Below, one piece after another: positions 35,248-43,768 of a stretch of 64,000 nucleotides of DNA (the first letter of the stretch is position 1; the number at the start of each line of letters is the position of its first letter). Below the pieces are notes generated by a model, which made no database searches, was not told the DNA's origin, and was given only the letters and a program-made list of their open reading frames with translations. The DNA comes from Flavobacterium sp. SCGC AAA160-P02 (GTDB lineage: Bacteria > Bacteroidota > Bacteroidia > Flavobacteriales > Flavobacteriaceae), in the NCBI GenBank assembly GCA_000383355.1, contig KB911091.1, positions 28,942-92,941 of the forward strand, in the 5' to 3' direction. A program made the translations under genes and the position numbers.

Positions 35248-36165
35248 TTAATTATTTTTTTTCCCCCAGTACGCTCCGAGAATCATACCAGAGAAAACAT
35301 CCCATATCCCCCAAAAAGCCGCTAATAAGGCCATTCCTCCCAGACCATCAAAGAATTGAAAAATTAATAATAATCCTAAGCCTCCATTTTGAATTCCTGT
35401 TTCCATAGAAATAGTTTTTTGATCTCTTTTGTCTAATCCAAATCCTTTTGCGGTATAAAAACCAATAATATAAGCTCCAATATTATGAAAAATCACCAGT
35501 GCAGCAACTAAATGTATGTGTTCTAAAAAAATCTCAATATTCTCATAAAAGGCTATGCTAATTAGGGCTAGAAATACGATCATTGAAAAAGGTTTGAGTA
35601 GAGCTTCAATTTTTTTAGCGACTTTCTCGTAGTAATGATTTAATGCCATTCCTAATATAATTGGAATTCCTAAAATTAACAATACCAGTTTAAATAATTC
35701 AAACGGATTTAATTCAACTGTTTTTAAAATAGCATTTGTAGGTTCATACAGCCCGCCATAAAATTGTAAATTAAATGGAGTCATTACAAGGCATATAACT
35801 GTGGCAAAAGCAGTTAAGCTAACAGATAATGCTGCATTTCCTTTTGCCATTTTACTAAAAAAGTTAGAAACATTTCCACCAGGACAAGCAGCAATCATCA
35901 TCATACCTAAAGCAAAACTTGGATGAGGTTTTATTATTAAAATAGCTACAAATGTGAGTGCGGGCAGTAAGAAAAATTGTGAAAAAACACCTACTAATAG
36001 TAGCTTTGGTTTTTGTAGTAATCGTTTAAAGTCAGTTAGCTTAATAGATAATGCAACTCCAAACATAATAACTGCTAAGGCTATATTTAAAATCCAAAGA
36101 GCTTCTGTGTCAAAATTAATTTTTATGGTATCTATTGAAATGTTTATATCAGTTTTTAAAAGCAT
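35248..36165 (-). CDS. bile acid:sodium symporter (BASS) family transporter
   Basis: A 305-aa inner-membrane protein with nine or ten hydrophobic helices. BASS signatures: MIAACPGGNVSNFFSKMAKGN in the first half and ISMETGIQNGGLGLLL in the second, which are the crossover sodium-site motifs. It co-transports sodium with an organic anion; the substrate is unknown (pantothenate, pyruvate and bile acids occur in the family). It overlaps the DUF4159 gene upstream by 17 bp. Confidence 0.92.
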   Translation of the reverse strand: MLLKTDINISIDTIKINFDTEALWILNIALAVIMFGVALSIKLTDFKRLLQKPKLLLVGVFSQFFLLPALTFVAILIIKPHPSFALGMMMIAACPGGNVSNFFSKMAKGNAALSVSLTAFATVICLVMTPFNLQFYGGLYEPTNAILKTVELNPFELFKLVLLILGIPIILGMALNHYYEKVAKKIEALLKPFSMIVFLALISIAFYENIEIFLEHIHLVAALVIFHNIGAYIIGFYTAKGFGLDKRDQKTISMETGIQNGGLGLLLIFQFFDGLGGMALLAAFWGIWDVFSGMILGAYWGKKNN

Positions 36166-36817
36166 ATTCTATAATATTAGACCCCATTTGTAATGCTTTT
36201 AAACGAATTTCTTCAGGGTTGTTATGAATAGAGGCATCTTCCCAACCATCACTTAGATCAGATTCGTAGTCATAAAAACAAACCAATCTTCCTTCAAAAA
36301 ATAGCCCAAAGCCTTGTGGTGCTTTTTTATTGTGTTCATGTATTTTGGGCAATCCTTTTTTTAAAAGAAATGTTTGATTGTAAATAGGATGGTTTGTTGG
36401 AATTTCTTGTAACTCTATTGTAGGAAAAACTTTCTTAAGTTCTCTCCTAATATATTTATCTAGACCATAATTATCTGATATATGAAGAAATCCTCCAGAA
36501 ATTAGATACTGACGTAAATTTTTGGCTTCTTTCTCTGTAAAGTAAACATTTCCATGACCAGTCATAAATACAATTGGAAAATTAAAAAGATCACTATTAC
36601 CCACAGCAATTGATCTTGGGTTTTCTGTAATTAGTGTGTTTGTATGCTTGTTTGAAAATTCAATTAAATTTGGTATTGCAGTAGGATTAGCATACCAATC
36701 TCCACCACCATTATATTTTAAGACGGCTATCTCTTGAGCAAAAATTTGAAAACTAATGCTAAAAAAAAGAATTATAATGAACTTTTGTAGATACAAATTA
36801 ATTGAATTTAAAAGCAA
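36149..36817 (-). CDS. DUF4159 domain secreted protein
   Basis: A 222-aa exported protein: signal segment to about residue 27 (SISFQIFAQE), then a DUF4159 domain (VLKYNGGGDWYANPTAIPNL, PIVFMTGHGNVYFTEKEAKN, FLHISDNYGLDKYIRRE). The fold resembles a glutamine-amidotransferase-like domain, but no catalytic set is known. Found in Bacteroidota and gliding-related genomes. It follows rsmE by 11 bp and overlaps the BASS gene. Confidence 0.88.
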   Translation of the reverse strand: MLLNSINLYLQKFIIILFFSISFQIFAQEIAVLKYNGGGDWYANPTAIPNLIEFSNKHTNTLITENPRSIAVGNSDLFNFPIVFMTGHGNVYFTEKEAKNLRQYLISGGFLHISDNYGLDKYIRRELKKVFPTIELQEIPTNHPIYNQTFLLKKGLPKIHEHNKKAPQGFGLFFEGRLVCFYDYESDLSDGWEDASIHNNPEEIRLKALQMGSNIIEYAFKN

Positions 36818-36828
36818 GATAAGGTTTC

Positions 36829-37536
36829 TTATTGATTGATAAATGAAATATTCTGAACCGCAACCAACGCTGCCGTTTCTGTTCTTAATCTAGCATCACC
36901 TAAAGTAATTGGAATATAGCCAGATTTGATACTTTTTGATATTTCTATGGAAGAGAAATCTCCTTCGGGTCCTATTAAAATAGTGGCAGGTTCTTTTGGT
37001 TTGATGATGTTTTTTAGGAGCTTTTTTTCTCCTTTTTCACAATGCGCTATGTAAACGGTATTATGATGTTCTTTTTTTAAAAATTCACCAAAAGAAATGG
37101 CTTTATTTAGTCTTGGTAAATGAAATTTTAAGGATTGTTTCGTTGCAGCAATGATAATTTTTTCTAGTCTTTCAGCTTTAATGAATTTCCTTTCAGAGTT
37201 TTCACATATAATAGGTGTAATTTCATCAATACCAATTTCGGTTGCCTTCTCTAAAAACCATTCTAACCTATCATTATTTTTTGTTGGAGCAATTACAACA
37301 TGTAAGTAATATTCTCTAAATTGTTTTTTTTCTTCTCTACTTACAATAGAAACTAAACACCTTTTATCATTTGCAATGCTAATAACACAATTAAACAATT
37401 CTCCTTTTCCGTTGGTGATTTTTATTTGGTCTCCCGTTGTTTTTCGGAGTACTTTTATAATGTGTCTACTTTCAACTTTATCAAAAGTGATTTGTTGTGT
37501 ACCTTTATCTATTGTTGGATTGTAAAATAGTTGCAT
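36829..37536 (-). CDS. rsmE: 16S rRNA (uracil(1498)-N(3))-methyltransferase
   Basis: A 235-aa SPOUT methyltransferase that methylates U1498 of 16S rRNA using SAM. PUA-like N-terminal part with ESRHIIKVLRKTTGD. The knot region has EKATEIGIDEITPI, ILIGPEGDFSSIEI and LGDARLRTETAALVA, the SAM-binding loops. Normal length. First gene of a small minus-strand run with DUF4159, BASS and PlsC. Confidence 0.95.
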   Translation of the reverse strand: MQLFYNPTIDKGTQQITFDKVESRHIIKVLRKTTGDQIKITNGKGELFNCVISIANDKRCLVSIVSREEKKQFREYYLHVVIAPTKNNDRLEWFLEKATEIGIDEITPIICENSERKFIKAERLEKIIIAATKQSLKFHLPRLNKAISFGEFLKKEHHNTVYIAHCEKGEKKLLKNIIKPKEPATILIGPEGDFSSIEISKSIKSGYIPITLGDARLRTETAALVAVQNISFINQ

Positions 37537-37589
37537 GTTGGTTTTTAGAATTTTTAATATCTTTATTTAGTTAAAATTAAAATTACAGA

Positions 37590-38708
37590 TCATAAATTTT
37601 TCTTGTATGTTCTTCTTCTTTTATGAGTTTTTGGATCAAAATTTTTCCATAACTGATGAATAGCACTATTATCTTCTAATTCAGGTGTTCTAATGACTGT
37701 TTCTACCCCTATGGCTTTAAAACTAGTTGTAAAATCACTAAATATAATGGCTGTTATTCCTTTGTTTTGATATGCAGGATCTACACCAATTAAATACGAT
37801 GTTACTGTTTTTGCATTTCTTTTTGCTTTTAAGAGGTGATAAAATCCAAAAGGGAATAATTTCCCATTTGCTTTTTGAAGTGCCTTTGAGAAAGAAGGCA
37901 TCATAATTCCAAAAGCAATAAGTTTGCCATCTTCATTCATTACAAATTTGATAAAATCTGGATTTATGAAACTAATATATTTCTTTTTAAAATATTCAAT
38001 TTGATTTTTCGAAATAGGAACATAAGAAGATAATGTAGCATATGATTTATTAAATAAATCAAACATTTCACCAACATAAGGCATGATATCTTTTGTCTTT
38101 GAAAAATTTAAAGAGCTAAGTTTAAATCTTCGTTTGATTAATTTTGATATTCTTTCATAATAGTTTGCATCTATTTTTGATAATTTAAAATTATTTTCTA
38201 AATATTCTTTCTCTTTTACAAAGCCTATTTGTTCTAAATGCTCTTTATAGTGAGGAAGAGAATACCAAGTAACCATTGTTCCAATATGGTTAAAACCTTC
38301 AATTAATACTCCAACTTTGTCTAGATTAGAAAACCCAACAGGACCCTCCATATAAATTAGGTTGTTTTCTTTTCCAATTTCTACAACCTTTTCAATTAGT
38401 ACTTTTGAAACCTCAATATCATCAATAACATCATACCAACCAAAACGCATCTTTTTAATGTGCTGCTCTTTTACTTCATACCAATTAATAATTGCTGCAA
38501 TACGGCCTACAATCTCACCGTTTTTTATAGCTACAAAAAAACGTGCTTCAGCATTTTCAAAAGCAGGATTTTTATCTTTGTCAAGAACTTCTAGTTCTTC
38601 ACTAATAATAGGAGGAACCCAATAAGGATTATTTTTATAAATTGAAAAAGGAAATAGAACGAATTGCTTCATGTCCTTCTTCGTAATCATTTCTTTTAGT
38701 GTAATCAT
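37590..38708 (-). CDS. GNAT-like acetyltransferase family protein
   Basis: A 372-aa protein common in Bacteroidota, sometimes mislabelled GTP cyclohydrolase. The N-terminal part (KDMKQFVLFPFSIYKNNPYW, then AFENAEARFFVAIKNGEIVGRIAAI) looks like a GNAT core. A second GNAT-like half has IAFGIMMPSFSKAL and YLIGVDPAYQNKGITAIIF. Acetyl-CoA binding is likely from the PAYQNKGI turn; the substrate is unknown. Confidence 0.8.
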   Translation of the reverse strand: MITLKEMITKKDMKQFVLFPFSIYKNNPYWVPPIISEELEVLDKDKNPAFENAEARFFVAIKNGEIVGRIAAIINWYEVKEQHIKKMRFGWYDVIDDIEVSKVLIEKVVEIGKENNLIYMEGPVGFSNLDKVGVLIEGFNHIGTMVTWYSLPHYKEHLEQIGFVKEKEYLENNFKLSKIDANYYERISKLIKRRFKLSSLNFSKTKDIMPYVGEMFDLFNKSYATLSSYVPISKNQIEYFKKKYISFINPDFIKFVMNEDGKLIAFGIMMPSFSKALQKANGKLFPFGFYHLLKAKRNAKTVTSYLIGVDPAYQNKGITAIIFSDFTTSFKAIGVETVIRTPELEDNSAIHQLWKNFDPKTHKRRRTYKKNL

Positions 38709-38736
38709 GGCACTAAATTAGTTACTATTTATTGTT

Positions 38737-40182
38737 TTAGACTCTGTTTGTATCGGTATCATTATCATTCTCTTTTTTTCCTTTGTTTTTTTTAGCTTCG
38801 TCTTTCTTTTTTCTAGCTTTGTCTTTTTTTCTTTCTTTTTCTAGTTTTTTACTATCTTTTTTTGTTTTTTTATCTGTCTTAGCTTCCTCTTTACGTACTT
38901 CTTTTTCTAGTTTTTTAATTTCTTTTTCTAGTTGTTTTGTTCCTTTGTCTGTATCTTTTTTAAGATCATCTTTAATGTTTTTCTTTCCTTTTAAGATACC
39001 TAAAAACCCTTTTTTAGTTTTATCCTTTGTAGGTTTTATTTTAGAGGGTCTTACTCGTGTTCTTTTTGGCTTAATTCTCAAGGGTTTTACTTCATCATCA
39101 TTATTACTATTAGTTGAATTTTTGTTAATAGATTCAACAGTTTGCTTTCTTAACTTAGATGTTCCCGAAGCTTGTTTTTTACCTTTCTTTTTAAAAACAT
39201 TACGAACTTTACCAAATAATCTACCAAATAGTTTTTTTTCTTTGACATTAAAACTTTTATCATTTTTCACAGGTTTTCCATTTTCATCAAGTTCGGTAAC
39301 TTTGTCAATGTGTCTATCAAATCTATAGGAAGCTCCAATTGAGCTGTAAAATCCAGAAGATTTTGCATCTGTTAATAATCTCAAAGAACTATTTATTTGT
39401 ATGTTTCTATTATATAAAAATGCAATACCAGAACCTATATTAGACTGAGCTTGAATTTTGTCTAACATGGTTTGGTTTTCTATAAAAATAGACCACCTGT
39501 TGTTGTAACTAAAGGTAGCTGTTATTATGTATGAGAACTCAGGAAGTTCAGTTCCTATTCTATCGTAATAGATATTCGTAATAATATTGAAGTTATTTGT
39601 AAGGTCATTTTGAAGTAATATACCTGCTTTTGGAGAAAAATTATTTGTTTTATAAATATCTTCCGGAATACCAGTGTTTACTCCTGCATAGGCTGCAACT
39701 GAAGGAATTAATCTTTTCCAATCAAACTTGTTCCTAGCTACCCAACTTCGTATTTCCTTTGATTTGTCTGTATGTTTTTGTTCGTAAACTAAATATTTTG
39801 CACCTACTGTAAGTTTACTAAAACCGGTTTTATTATAACTAGAATTAAAAATATTTTGAAAGCTAACTTGTTCATTTTGGTATGCGAAATTAAGATTAAG
39901 TTCTAACTTCTCTTGAAAGAAACTTGTTCTAAACAAAAAATCAGCACCATAAGATTCTGGTCTAGAAAAAGTAGGGTATATACTTGTTTTTCTAAAAAAA
40001 ATACTTGTTTCTAATTGGTAAACACCCGTACCAACACTGTAAGGGCTTTCTGAAAAACCTGGCCTATTAGAATTGATGACATTTGTATACTGAGCTAAAA
40101 CAACTTGAGTAAAAAGGATCATACACACAATCCATAATCTTTGAAGTTTAGATATGAAGTAATTTCTTTTAAAAATTGTCAA
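38737..40182 (-). CDS. outer-membrane transporter-like beta-barrel with lysine-rich tail
   Basis: A 481-aa exported protein. The start is TTG at 40180-40182, giving a signal peptide ending VVLAQ; an in-frame ATG at 40119 would be too short for one. Residues ~35-290 form a beta-barrel-like domain of the 'putative MetA-pathway of phenol degradation' transporter family (NSNRPGFSESPYSVGTGVYQ, then many alternating strands). From about 320 to the end the protein is extremely Lys/Glu-rich (KLEKEIKKLEKEVRKEEAK-like heptads). The tail is probably periplasmic coiled-coil. Function unknown. Confidence 0.72.
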   Translation of the reverse strand: MTIFKRNYFISKLQRLWIVCMILFTQVVLAQYTNVINSNRPGFSESPYSVGTGVYQLETSIFFRKTSIYPTFSRPESYGADFLFRTSFFQEKLELNLNFAYQNEQVSFQNIFNSSYNKTGFSKLTVGAKYLVYEQKHTDKSKEIRSWVARNKFDWKRLIPSVAAYAGVNTGIPEDIYKTNNFSPKAGILLQNDLTNNFNIITNIYYDRIGTELPEFSYIITATFSYNNRWSIFIENQTMLDKIQAQSNIGSGIAFLYNRNIQINSSLRLLTDAKSSGFYSSIGASYRFDRHIDKVTELDENGKPVKNDKSFNVKEKKLFGRLFGKVRNVFKKKGKKQASGTSKLRKQTVESINKNSTNSNNDDEVKPLRIKPKRTRVRPSKIKPTKDKTKKGFLGILKGKKNIKDDLKKDTDKGTKQLEKEIKKLEKEVRKEEAKTDKKTKKDSKKLEKERKKDKARKKKDEAKKNKGKKENDNDTDTNRV

Positions 40183-40327
40183 TTTTTTGGGTTTTACACA
40201 AACATACTGTAAATATAGGACTCATCAAATGCAATAAATACTTTTTTAAGACTGTTAAAATTTTGTATTCTATTAACGTATCAATTATCATCAAATTGTT
40301 ACTTTTGATATTTAATTTAATTTTAAC

Positions 40328-40609
40328 ATGCAACAAGCAGAATTAATGGGTTTTTTAAGAACACTCCTTATTATATTAATCGTTTACTATAGCTTTCGTT
40401 TTTTAGCAAGAATATTTGCACCCCTTTTACTAAAGAAAGTAGTTGGAAATATGCAAGCAAAAGCCAAAAAGCACCATCAACAAAAAAATCAACAATCAGA
40501 AAATTCATCTACCAAAGAAGGTGAGACTATTATAGATAAAAACCCAAACTCTAAAACTCAAGGAAATAATTCCGTTGGAGAATATGTAGATTTTGAAGAA
40601 ATAGACTAA
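40328..40609 (+). CDS. DUF4834 family membrane-anchored protein
   Basis: A 93-aa protein: one hydrophobic helix (FLRTLLIILIVYYSFRFLAR, about 9-28) followed by a basic linker and an acidic C-terminus ending GEYVDFEEID, as in DUF4834 of flavobacteria. It is one base upstream of the YfhO-like gene and probably co-translated. No function is known. Confidence 0.83.
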   Translation: MQQAELMGFLRTLLIILIVYYSFRFLARIFAPLLLKKVVGNMQAKAKKHHQQKNQQSENSSTKEGETIIDKNPNSKTQGNNSVGEYVDFEEID

Positions 40610-40610
40610 T

Positions 40611-43016
40611 ATGAATTTAAAAAGAATTTTACCTCATTTAGCTTCAATATTAGTTTTTATAATTGCCGCACTATTTTACTTTAACCCTGTTTTAAAAGGA
40701 GAGAAATTATCTCAGTCAGATATTACACAGCATATTGGTATGGCAAAAGAGGTGAATGATCACAGAATAGCAACCGGTGAAGAACCTTATTGGGCGGAAA
40801 GTGCCTTTAGTGGAATGCCTACTTATCAAATAGGAACTTATTTCCCCAACGATTATCTTACAGATTTAGATCGTTTAATTCGTTTTCTTCCTAGACCAGC
40901 AGATTATTTATTTCTGTACTTCTTAGGATTCTATATTTTATTACTAGCTTTTGAGGTAGATTGGAAATTAGCCATAGTGGGTTCTTTAGCTTTTGGTTTT
41001 TCTACCTACCTGATTATCATCTTTGGTGCAGGACATAACTCAAAAGCACATGCAATTGCCTATATGCCTACAGTTTTAGCTGGTATTATATGGATTTTTA
41101 AGAAGCGCTACCTACTAGGGTTTACCGTTACAGCGTTTGCAACTGCTTTAGAAATTAAAGCAAATCACCCTCAAATGACTTACTACTTGCTGTTTGCTAT
41201 TTTAATTTTGGGAATTATTGAATTCATTGAAGCTCTTCAGAAAAAGAAAATAGGACAGTTTACCACCCAAACTGCTATGATTATTATAGCGATGTTGTTA
41301 GCTGTAGGTGTTAATTCTACAAGATTAATGGCCACCAAAGAATATTCAGATGTAAGCACACGAGGAAACGCAGCATTAACTATTAATTCAGATGGTACAA
41401 AAAAAGAAGTTACTTCTGGTTTGTCTAAAGATTATATCACACAATTTAGTTATGGAATCACAGAAACTTTTAACTTATTAGTTCCAAGATACATGGGCGG
41501 AGGAACTGTAGAGAAATTAAGTAAGAATTCAAATACTTATGAGCATGTTTCTTCTATTGCTGGACCTAAGCAGGCTGATGGTTTTACCAAACAAGTTTAT
41601 ACCTACTGGGGAGATCAATTAATTGTTGAAGCACCTGCTTATATTGGAGCCGTTATTTTATTCCTTTTCTTTCTAGGGGTTTTCTTAGTAAAAGGTAAAA
41701 TTAAGCATTGGTTAGTTGCATCAACAGTTTTTGCAATACTAATGAGTTGGGGTAGAAACTTTGATTTTTTAACTAATCTATTTATTGATTATGTTCCCTT
41801 ATATGATAAGTTTAGGGCCGTTTCTTCTTTTCAGGTAATTGCAGAATTATGTATTCCTCTTCTAGGAATTCTAGCTGCTAAAGAATTTTTCTCTTCAAGA
41901 ATATTAAAAGCAAAAAAACAAGAAGCCTTAAAAAAAGCACTCTATCTTTCTAGTGGCTTGGTTATTCTAGGGTTGCTTTATGCAGTTGCTTTTTCGCCTT
42001 TTGAAGGATTAAGAGATGCTAATTATGCCCAATATGAAGGGTTGCTAGATGCTGTAAAAGCAGATAGACAATCTATGTTATATACAGATAGTTTTAGATC
42101 TTTAGTGTTAATTAGTCTAAGTTTTGGAATCCTTTGGTTATTTATAAAACAACAACTAAATAAAACCAACGCAATTATTGGATTTGCATTGCTAATTCTA
42201 TTTGATTTAGTTCAGGTGAATCTTAGATATGTAAATAAAGATGACTTTAGACAGGCTAGAAAAATAGATAAACCTTTTACTGCAACTGCTGCAGATTTAC
42301 AAATATTAAAAGATAAAAGTCATTATAGAGTAGTTAATTTTACAGGAGACCCTTTTCAAGACGGACGAACTTCTTATTTTCATAAATCTATTGGAGGATA
42401 TCATGCTGCTAAATTGGGTAGATATCAAGATTTAATTGAATTTCAGTTAGCAAAACAAAATATGCAGGTATATAATATGCTAAATGTTAAGTACTTTATT
42501 CTACCCGGAGATGATGGTAAAGAACAAGCACAGCAAAACCCTGATGCAAATGGAAATGCTTGGTTTGTAAACGAGATTAGATATGTGCAAACTGCAGATG
42601 AAGAAATAATAGCCTTGGATAGCTTAAATACAAAAGAAGTTGCCATACTTAGAGATTATAACCCATATGGATTTGAAGATTCTTTAAAATATAATGTAGA
42701 TACTTTAGCTACCATTAAACTCACAGAATATTCGTTGAATGCTCTAAGCTATGACTCCTTCTCAAATCAAAATGAATTTGCAGTATTTTCAGAAATTTAT
42801 TATAAAGATGGTTGGAATGCCTATATAGATGGTGAATTAAAGCCCCATGTAAGTGTAAATTATGTTTTAAGAGGAATTGAAATTCCAGCAGGAAATCACA
42901 ATATAGAATTTAAATTTGAACCGAAAGTAATTCAAACAGGAAGTACTATTTCTCTCATTTCTTTTGCATTTTTATTGTTAATTCCAATAGGGTGGTCTCT
43001 TTTTAAGTATAAATAA
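40611..43016 (+). CDS. YfhO-like multi-pass membrane protein
   Basis: An 801-aa integral membrane protein with about a dozen transmembrane helices in the first two-thirds (for example ILVFIIAALFYFNPVLKG near the start) and a soluble C-terminal beta-rich domain before a last helix. It matches the YfhO family, GT-C-fold-like glycosyltransferases in Firmicutes that glycosylate lipoteichoic acid. In flavobacteria the sugar acceptor is unknown. The last ~40 bp of the gene form the left end of the downstream tandem duplication. Confidence 0.88.
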   Translation: MNLKRILPHLASILVFIIAALFYFNPVLKGEKLSQSDITQHIGMAKEVNDHRIATGEEPYWAESAFSGMPTYQIGTYFPNDYLTDLDRLIRFLPRPADYLFLYFLGFYILLLAFEVDWKLAIVGSLAFGFSTYLIIIFGAGHNSKAHAIAYMPTVLAGIIWIFKKRYLLGFTVTAFATALEIKANHPQMTYYLLFAILILGIIEFIEALQKKKIGQFTTQTAMIIIAMLLAVGVNSTRLMATKEYSDVSTRGNAALTINSDGTKKEVTSGLSKDYITQFSYGITETFNLLVPRYMGGGTVEKLSKNSNTYEHVSSIAGPKQADGFTKQVYTYWGDQLIVEAPAYIGAVILFLFFLGVFLVKGKIKHWLVASTVFAILMSWGRNFDFLTNLFIDYVPLYDKFRAVSSFQVIAELCIPLLGILAAKEFFSSRILKAKKQEALKKALYLSSGLVILGLLYAVAFSPFEGLRDANYAQYEGLLDAVKADRQSMLYTDSFRSLVLISLSFGILWLFIKQQLNKTNAIIGFALLILFDLVQVNLRYVNKDDFRQARKIDKPFTATAADLQILKDKSHYRVVNFTGDPFQDGRTSYFHKSIGGYHAAKLGRYQDLIEFQLAKQNMQVYNMLNVKYFILPGDDGKEQAQQNPDANGNAWFVNEIRYVQTADEEIIALDSLNTKEVAILRDYNPYGFEDSLKYNVDTLATIKLTEYSLNALSYDSFSNQNEFAVFSEIYYKDGWNAYIDGELKPHVSVNYVLRGIEIPAGNHNIEFKFEPKVIQTGSTISLISFAFLLLIPIGWSLFKYK

Positions 43017-43032
43017 TAATAAATATTGTAAC

Positions 43033-43217
43033 TATACAATACTATTCTTTTCCTAAATAGCACGATAGTTAATTTTGAAACTCCATTAAATTAACTATCT
43101 TTATTATGTCTTAGAATTATACTTGTTTTATTACAAGTTATATTCTAAGTAAATAAATCTTATTTTAGGGGGTAGATTTATTAAATTTCCTCGAGCTTCA
43201 CTGCTCGAGGTTTTTTT
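43033..43217 (+). ncRNA. candidate structured small RNA, copy 1
   Basis: Four successive hairpins can be drawn. (a) GATAGTTAATTT (43064-43075)/AAATTAACTATC (43088-43099), 12 bp perfect. (b) CTTAGAAT...ATTCTAAG (43110-43149) with inner ACTTGT/ACAAGT and a 3-base internal loop. (c) AATAAATCT (43152-43160)/AGATTTATT (43174-43182), exposing a loop with AGGGGGT. (d) terminator CCTCGAGC/GCTCGAGG (43189-43210) plus T7. No ORF of note. The 5' end is unknown; hairpin (a) may be promoter-proximal DNA or part of the RNA. It could be an independent sRNA or the structured 3' UTR of yfhO. Confidence 0.6.
43189..43217 (+). terminator. Rho-independent terminator of sRNA copy 1
   Basis: CCTCGAGC (43189-43196), loop TTCACT, GCTCGAGG (43203-43210), T7. 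Very strong GC-rich stem in an AT-rich context. Confidence 0.92.
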
Positions 43218-43297
43218 ATTTATAATCTTTTTTTGTGGCTGTTTCCGATAAGGTGGTCTCTTTTCAATGATATAAAATAATAAAAACTCATTTTAAG

Positions 43298-43482
43298 TAT
43301 ACAATACTATTCTTTTCCTAAATAGCACGATAGTTAATTTTAAAACTCCATTAAATTAACTATCTTTATTATGTCTTAGAATTATACTTGTTTTATTACA
43401 AGTTAACTCTAAGTAAATAAATCTTATTTTAGGGGGTAGATTTATTAAATTTCCTCGAACTTTTAAAGTTCGAGGTTTTTTT
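43298..43482 (+). ncRNA. candidate structured small RNA, copy 2
   Basis: The same four hairpins as copy 1: (a) 43329-43340/43353-43364; (b) 43375-43413, one base shorter on the right arm; (c) 43416-43424/43438-43446 with the same AGGGGGT loop; (d) terminator 43453-43475. The terminator stem is CCTCGAAC/GTTCGAGG, against CCTCGAGC/GCTCGAGG in copy 1: a G-to-A change matched by C-to-T on the other arm. Loops and hairpin (c) are unchanged. This pattern suggests selection on RNA structure. Confidence 0.6.
43453..43482 (+). terminator. Rho-independent terminator of sRNA copy 2
   Basis: CCTCGAAC (43453-43460) and GTTCGAGG (43468-43475) around a seven-base AT loop, followed by T7. Confidence 0.92.
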
Positions 43483-43634
43483 ATGTTATTTTTTTTAAGG
43501 TAAGTTTTATATATACCAGAATTATTATTTTATGATTTATTAGTCCAATTTGAAGATTAGATAATTATAATTAAAGATCATTTACTTCTAAAATATTTTT
43601 TAGGGATAAATAAGGTTAATTAATTAAAATAACT

Positions 43635-43702
43635 TGTTACTTTTCTTGAATAGCATCATAGTTGCTTTTTTTAATCCCACAGATAACTATAAATTTATTT
43701 TT
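43635..43702 (+). repeat. degenerate third partial copy of the duplicated unit
   Basis: CTTTTCTTGAATAGCATCATAGTT matches CTTTTCCTAAATAGCACGATAGTT of copies 1 and 2 at 20 of 24 positions (short pieces: AATAGCA, ATAGTT). An AACTAT then TTTATT follow at similar spacing, preserving an ATAGTT/AACTAT inverted repeat. The later hairpins and terminator are missing. It could be an old remnant or a shared regulatory motif. Confidence 0.4.
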
Positions 43703-43768
43703 TGCTTGTGAAAGAGGAGTACAACTTTTTTTTAGTTAAAAACTATATTATATCAAATAAAAAAAACA

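Larger units (their letters stand above)
42980..43482 (+). repeat. tandem duplication of a non-coding unit, two copies 261-265 bp apart
   Basis: Copy 1 covers about 42980-43217 and copy 2 about 43241-43482. The left end includes the yfhO 3' end: GGTGGTCTCTTTT occurs at 42991 (coding) and 43252 (remnant). From TATACAATACTATTC (43033 and 43298) through the terminators, identity is above 90%. Copy 2 carries a decayed piece of yfhO, so copy 1 is the original and copy 2 arose by local duplication. The region from 43017 to 43768 has no protein gene. The remaining stretch 43483-43768 shows only a weak third copy. Confidence 0.93.

Noticed and set aside
38783..39328. Long open frame on the plus strand opposite the Lys-rich tail
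   Set aside because: It is the reverse of AAA/GAA codons (phenylalanine, serine and leucine only), a shadow of the real gene.
43096..43103. TATCTTTA as -7 promoter element of the RNA copies
   Set aside because: It deviates from TAnnTTTG, overlaps the inverted repeat arm, and the upstream TTG is not kept in copy 2.
42980..43482. CRISPR array or insertion-sequence remnant for the tandem repeat
   Set aside because: Only two long copies with hairpins and terminators; no short regular repeats, spacers, cas genes or transposase frames.
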